A stretch of DNA of 64,000 nt, taken from NCBI GenBank assembly GCA_936440205.1, contig OW387139.1, forward strand, positions 2,965,596-3,029,595. Direction: 5' to 3'. A program made the position numbers and the translations under genes. Positions 60,531 through 64,000 of this stretch are shown in pieces (the first letter of the stretch is position 1; every line of letters begins with the position of its first letter). Origin of the DNA: Lepidonotus clava (taxonomy: Eukaryota > Annelida > Polychaeta > Phyllodocida > Polynoidae). A model generated the notes under the pieces. It was not told the DNA's origin, searched no databases, and was given only the letters and a program-made list of their open reading frames with translations.

Positions 60531-60798
60531 TCCGATAACGCGCCTGTCGCCCGCTAGCCCACTCCCTCCCCATTAACTCACCATCTGGGCCGGACACAGC
60601 ACCCGACTGACAAACTTTTTTTTCTGTTAATAATCTCAGAAGTTGAGTCCTGTCAATACCAGAGGTTTGGCTGGAGGAGAGGAGGAGGGGAGAGGGGGGA
60701 GAGGTGGGGGTGGTCAAAAAGTGCCCCATTCCACCCCTACACTAGGTTCTCGTAGTGAGTGTCTGTCACTTACAACTGGCGATCTGCCCCTCACACCT

Positions 60799-61040
60799 AA
60801 AGCCCCTTACCCACTAGGTGATTCTGACCAAGTTGGCCGACCAATCAGAACTCCCCAATTATACCAGGATAATCGGCCGAATTTTTGCACCGAATCAAAT
60901 CACAAATCGGTATGCAATATTGAAATGTAGTATATGAATCGGTGCTAAAATCAGCCAATTTTTTTCTTGTAAAATCGGTAGATTTTAGTGCCGATCAGTC
61001 GGGTGACTTGGTCAGAATTGCCTAGTTTGTAAGGGACTTA
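60799..61040. mobile_element. MITE, AAAGCCCC family, copy 3
   Basis: Starts AAAGCCCCTTACCCACTAGG followed by TGATTCTGACCAAGT; ends ACTTGGTCAGAATTGCCTAG then TTTGTAAGGGACTTA. The termini are longer and better paired than in the copies at 2041 and 2259. Confidence 0.75.
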
Positions 61041-61218
61041 ACTTTGGGCTTCGGGTAAAAGGCTGAAATTGGAAGAAAGTGCCGGAATGGTCCCATCTCT
61101 GAACCGGCAGATGGGGTGTCGTCTCCAGTGAATCAAGCATAAAGAGATGATTATAACCACTAATGCCACGCACACTTGAGTTGCTGCTCACTTTTCCTCT
61201 TTTGAAAACACATTTATT

Positions 61219-61526
61219 AGGCCAAACAAAATTGTTGTATTCAGGTTTCCCGAACGCTCCTATTATTTTGCCCCAACCCTAAAGAAAATATTTCTTAAAA
61301 TCATTAATATGAGACTAAAATTAACAAATGAACATTAAATTGCATGTACACTATCAAATTATGTATTGCAGTTGTCAAAAATCATCGCAGAAGATGATTC
61401 AGAAAAGTACTTAATTTTGGACACTATTTGAGTTTAAAAAAATAATTGAAAATAGGAAAAAATCCTGACCTAGCGACCCTAAATTTTTGAGGCATGAAAC
61501 CTGAACAAAACTATTTTATTTTGGCT
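61219..61526. mobile_element. MITE, AGGCCAA family, copy 2
   Basis: Starts AGGCCAAACAAAATTGTTGT followed by ATTCAGGTTTCCCGA; ends ACCTGAACAAAACTATTTTA then TTTTGGCT. Same termini as 52706-52920 with a different interior length. Confidence 0.7.
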
Positions 61527-61754
61527 TTATTAATTACTATGTTTACACTGTCTATAGCTATATGAATCACAGGGTTATAATTCTGAAAAAAAAACCTCTA
61601 CGATTAATTATTTGTCATTTCCATTGAGATTTATCACTCAGTGCCCTGCCCTGGTCACGTGACGCTGGGGACGCCTGTGATTGGTTGGGGCGGGGTGAAG
61701 ACGTTACCATGGCGGTGACGTAACAGTAGGAGCGCGTGCGGCTGGCTTCCGACA

Positions 61755-62938
61755 CCCCACTTACACAACATATATTGACGGGGGGCCCGGGGAGGGGGGC
61801 GGCTACGACTAGCACGAGGGGGAGGGGGTTACTCTAAGACACCCCGCTTACACAACATGTATTGACGGAGGGCCCGGGGAGGGAGGCGGCTACGACTGGC
61901 ACGAGGGGGAGGGGGGTTACTCTCCGACACCCCGCTCACATAATGTGTATTGAACGGAGGGCCCGGGGAAGGAGGCGGCTACGACTAGCACGAGGGGGAG
62001 GGGGTTACTCTGTGACACCCCGCTTACACAACATGTATTGACGGAGGGCCCGGGGAGGGGGGCGGCTACGACTAGCCAAAGGGGGAGGGCAGCTATGACT
62101 AGCGCAAGGGGGAGGGGGCTACTCTGCGACACCCCACTTACACAACATGTCTTGACGGAGGGCCCGGGGAGGGGGGCGGCTATGAGTAGCACGAGGGGCA
62201 GGGGGTTACTCTGCGACACCCCGCTTACACAACGTGTATTGACGGAGGGCCCGGGAAGGGGCGGCTACGACTAGCATGAGGGGGAGGGGGTTACTCTGTG
62301 ATACCCCACTTACACATGTATTGAAGGGGGGCCCGTAGAGGGAGGTGGCTACGACCAGCACGAGAGGAGGGGGTTACTCTGGGACACCCCACTTACACAG
62401 TGTGAATTGACGGAGGGCCAAGGGAGGGGGGGGGGGGGGGGCGGCTACGACTAGTACGAGGGGCAGGGGGTTACTCTGCAACACCCCGCTTACACAACGA
62501 GTATTGACGGAGGGCCCGGGGAGGGTGGCGGCTATGACTAGCCAAAGGGGGAGGGCAGCTATGACTAGCGCAAGGGGGAGGGGGCTACTCTGCAACACCC
62601 CACTTACACAACGAGTATTGACGGAGGGCCCGGGGAGGGAGGCGGCTATGACTAGCCAAAGGGGGAGGGCAGCTATGACTAGCGCAAGGGGGAGGGGGTT
62701 ACTCTCCGACACCCCACTTACACAACATATATTGACGGAGGGCCCGGGGAGGGAGGTGGCTATGACTAGGGGGAGGGGGTACTCCGCGACACCCCGCTTA
62801 CACAACGTGTGTTGACGGAGGGCCCGGGGAGGGGGGTGGCTATGACTAGGGGGAGGGGGTTACTCCGCGACACCCCGCTTACACAACGTGTGTTGACGGA
62901 GGGCCCGGGGAGGGGGGTGGCTATGACTAGGGGGAGGG
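61755..62938. repeat. G-rich minisatellite, about 13 units
   Basis: Units of roughly 72-125 bp contain CTTACACAAC.TGTATTGACG, GAGGGCCCGGGGAGGGGGGC, GGCTACGACTAGCACGAGGG and GTTACTCTGCGACACCCCGC. Some units carry an extra segment of about 38 bp (CCAAAGGGGGAGGGCAGCTA). Closely spaced runs of G on the plus strand make G-quadruplexes likely. A MITE (62939-63153) cuts off its right end; a stub (AAGGGGTTACTCTGC) continues after it. Confidence 0.92.
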
Positions 62939-63153
62939 CAGGGCTCACAGAGTTTTTAAAATCACTAGGTGTCTTGCGGACACCCTGACTGTGCCTCATG
63001 GGTGTCCTGCACATGAAAATTGATGTCCCTTCACATCAACCTTGATATTCAGGTATGATTTCTAGGCTGTCCACAGGACACCCTGAGGGTCCTATCTGGG
63101 TGGCCATTATGGGGTGGACAGTACACCCAGGACGCTGGATTTGGTGAGCCCTG
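62939..63153. mobile_element. MITE, CAGGGCTCAC family, copy 2 (inside the minisatellite)
   Basis: Begins CAGGGCTCACAGAG and ends GGATTTGGTGAGCCCTG. Collinear in reverse complement with 55180-55403. Minisatellite sequence lies on both sides, so the MITE inserted after the array formed. Confidence 0.75.
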
Positions 63154-63269
63154 GCTCAAGGGGTTACTCTGCATGTACCTCTGCTTCCTCTGTACAAGGG
63201 ATGGGTGCCAGGGTGGCGCCGAAGGTATTCTATGCAAGTAGTACTAGCATGGCTGTTAAGAGTTGGATT

Positions 63270-63500
63270 ATCACGTGAGATTTTCGACTAGCCCGTAAAA
63301 TTCCACTAGTCCGACCAAAAATCCATTCATATCTAATGTCAGTAAATTAAATGCAGGTAAAGTGTTACCTTTCAAATGCAGTGTGGCACTTGTAAGTGAG
63401 ACATCACAATATTACTTAAAGGGCGGTTCATCAGTGTATTGTTTATCAAGTGGAAGTATATTTTTCACTAGCCCACTGGGCCAGCTGTTAAAAGTTTCCA
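63270..63500. repeat. Second copy of the CCACTAG dispersed repeat
   Basis: GACTAGCCCGTAAAATTCCA, CTAGTCCGACCA and TTTCACTAGCCCACTGGGCC follow the pattern at 784-985. Boundaries approximate. Confidence 0.4.
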
Positions 63501-63689
63501 CCACCCCGGCCAGTCTTTTTTTCCAGCCGGTTCCTGTATAGTCAGTGGATAAGACCAGGTCATCTAGACACGTCGATATGATGGCTCTATACTCCCCCAC
63601 GCTCTGAGACCGAATAGAGCGGTGCCATACACGGTGTGTAATTTGTTTCGTATTGATTTTCTGCAGCGGCGAGTCTAGTCTTTGTAACT

Positions 63690-63775
63690 ATGCAAGGGGT
63701 AGACATGGCTGGTACTACAAGGGGTAGACATGGCTGGTAGTACAAGGGGTAGACATGGCTGGTAGTACAAGGCCT
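63690..63775. repeat. 25-bp tandem repeat, three good units
   Basis: ACAAGGGGTAGACATGGCTG followed by GTAGT is repeated three times; decayed units (GAAGAGGGGTA.GCAT then AGCTGAAAGTA) continue to the end of the window. Confidence 0.85.
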
Positions 63776-64000
63776 CTGACTATGTAAGTGTACTGGATAT
63801 GGCTGGTAGGACTAGACAGAAGTTGTTGTGTGAGGCCTGCATCTATGTGAGGGGTGGAATGGCTGAAAGGACGAAGGTTGTTACTAAAGGGAGGTAGACA
63901 TAGTTGAAAGTATGAAGCTAGTAAAGGAAGAGGGGTAGGCAGTACTGAAAGTATGAGGCTTGTAAAGGAAGAGGGGTAAGCATAGCTGAAAGTACAAGGC

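Larger units (their letters stand above)
53873..64000 (+). other. DMXL intron 1 (runs off the window)
   Basis: No second DMXL exon is recognised on the plus strand. The interval is filled by MITEs, two large minisatellites, a perfect palindrome and a tandem repeat at 63690-63775, listed separately. GC-rich islands near 59100-59260 and 59580-59700 carry no open exon that I trust. Confidence 0.6.

Noticed and set aside
61917-63014. Open frames over the G-rich minisatellite (PLPGPSVNTCCVSGV repeats)
   Set aside because: Repeat-driven, on both strands, no start or splice context.

Overview
This is a gene-sparse stretch of animal nuclear DNA: spliced genes with GT-AG introns, many short inverted-repeat transposons (MITEs), minisatellites, a LINE and a large virus-like element. 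The genes and the repeat style suggest a marine invertebrate. A lancelet (Branchiostoma) is my best guess, but nothing here proves it.

Layout, left to right. The first exon of a probable secreted rhodanese-like protein (minus strand) lies at 501-614, and the rest of that gene is off the left edge. About 4.6 kb of MITEs and dispersed repeats follow. A six-exon actin-family gene (minus strand, 5197-28455) joins in phase at every exon to give 374 residues, almost exactly actin length. It lacks both residues that actin uses to hydrolyse ATP. Its first intron holds a 17.1-kb Polinton (10352-27473) with AG...CT termini, inverted repeats and a perfect 6-bp target duplication (TGCATG). The end of its exon 2, including the splice donor, is tandemly copied about five times in an 84-bp minisatellite. 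A 62-bp repeat just upstream of its start codon carries three perfect AGGTCA-N5-AGGTCA direct repeats. From 31.3 to 35.66 kb lies a 66-bp satellite of about 66 copies. Then come a LINE 3' fragment (37.3 kb) and a 5'-truncated LINE (39.6-43.3 kb, minus) whose endonuclease and reverse transcriptase are separated by one in-frame stop.

The right third holds a head-to-head pair. DTWD2 (tRNA-uridine aminocarboxypropyltransferase, minus, six exons, 280 residues, 46656-53489) and the first exon of a DMXL/rabconnectin-3-alpha gene (plus, 53786-53872) have start codons only 297 bp apart. The same neighbours are adjacent and divergent in vertebrates, so this looks like an old linkage sharing a promoter. 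The DMXL first intron fills the rest of the window with MITEs, a 95-bp minisatellite, a G-rich minisatellite and a perfect 49-bp palindrome.

The Polinton carries the usual set: a minus-strand block of packaging ATPase, small structural proteins, integrase with chromodomain, capsid proteins and adenovirus-type protease, and a plus-strand block with protein-primed DNA polymerase B. It also has three less familiar genes: a 281-residue orphan, an alanine-tract protein with a possible PC4-like domain, and a cysteine-rich right-end protein. It is treated as a fossil: nearly whole, with about three visible breaks. Unusual non-coding parts are two hairpins of 142 and 129 bp beside the right terminus, and a hairpin-rich spacer between 17.9 and 18.75 kb.
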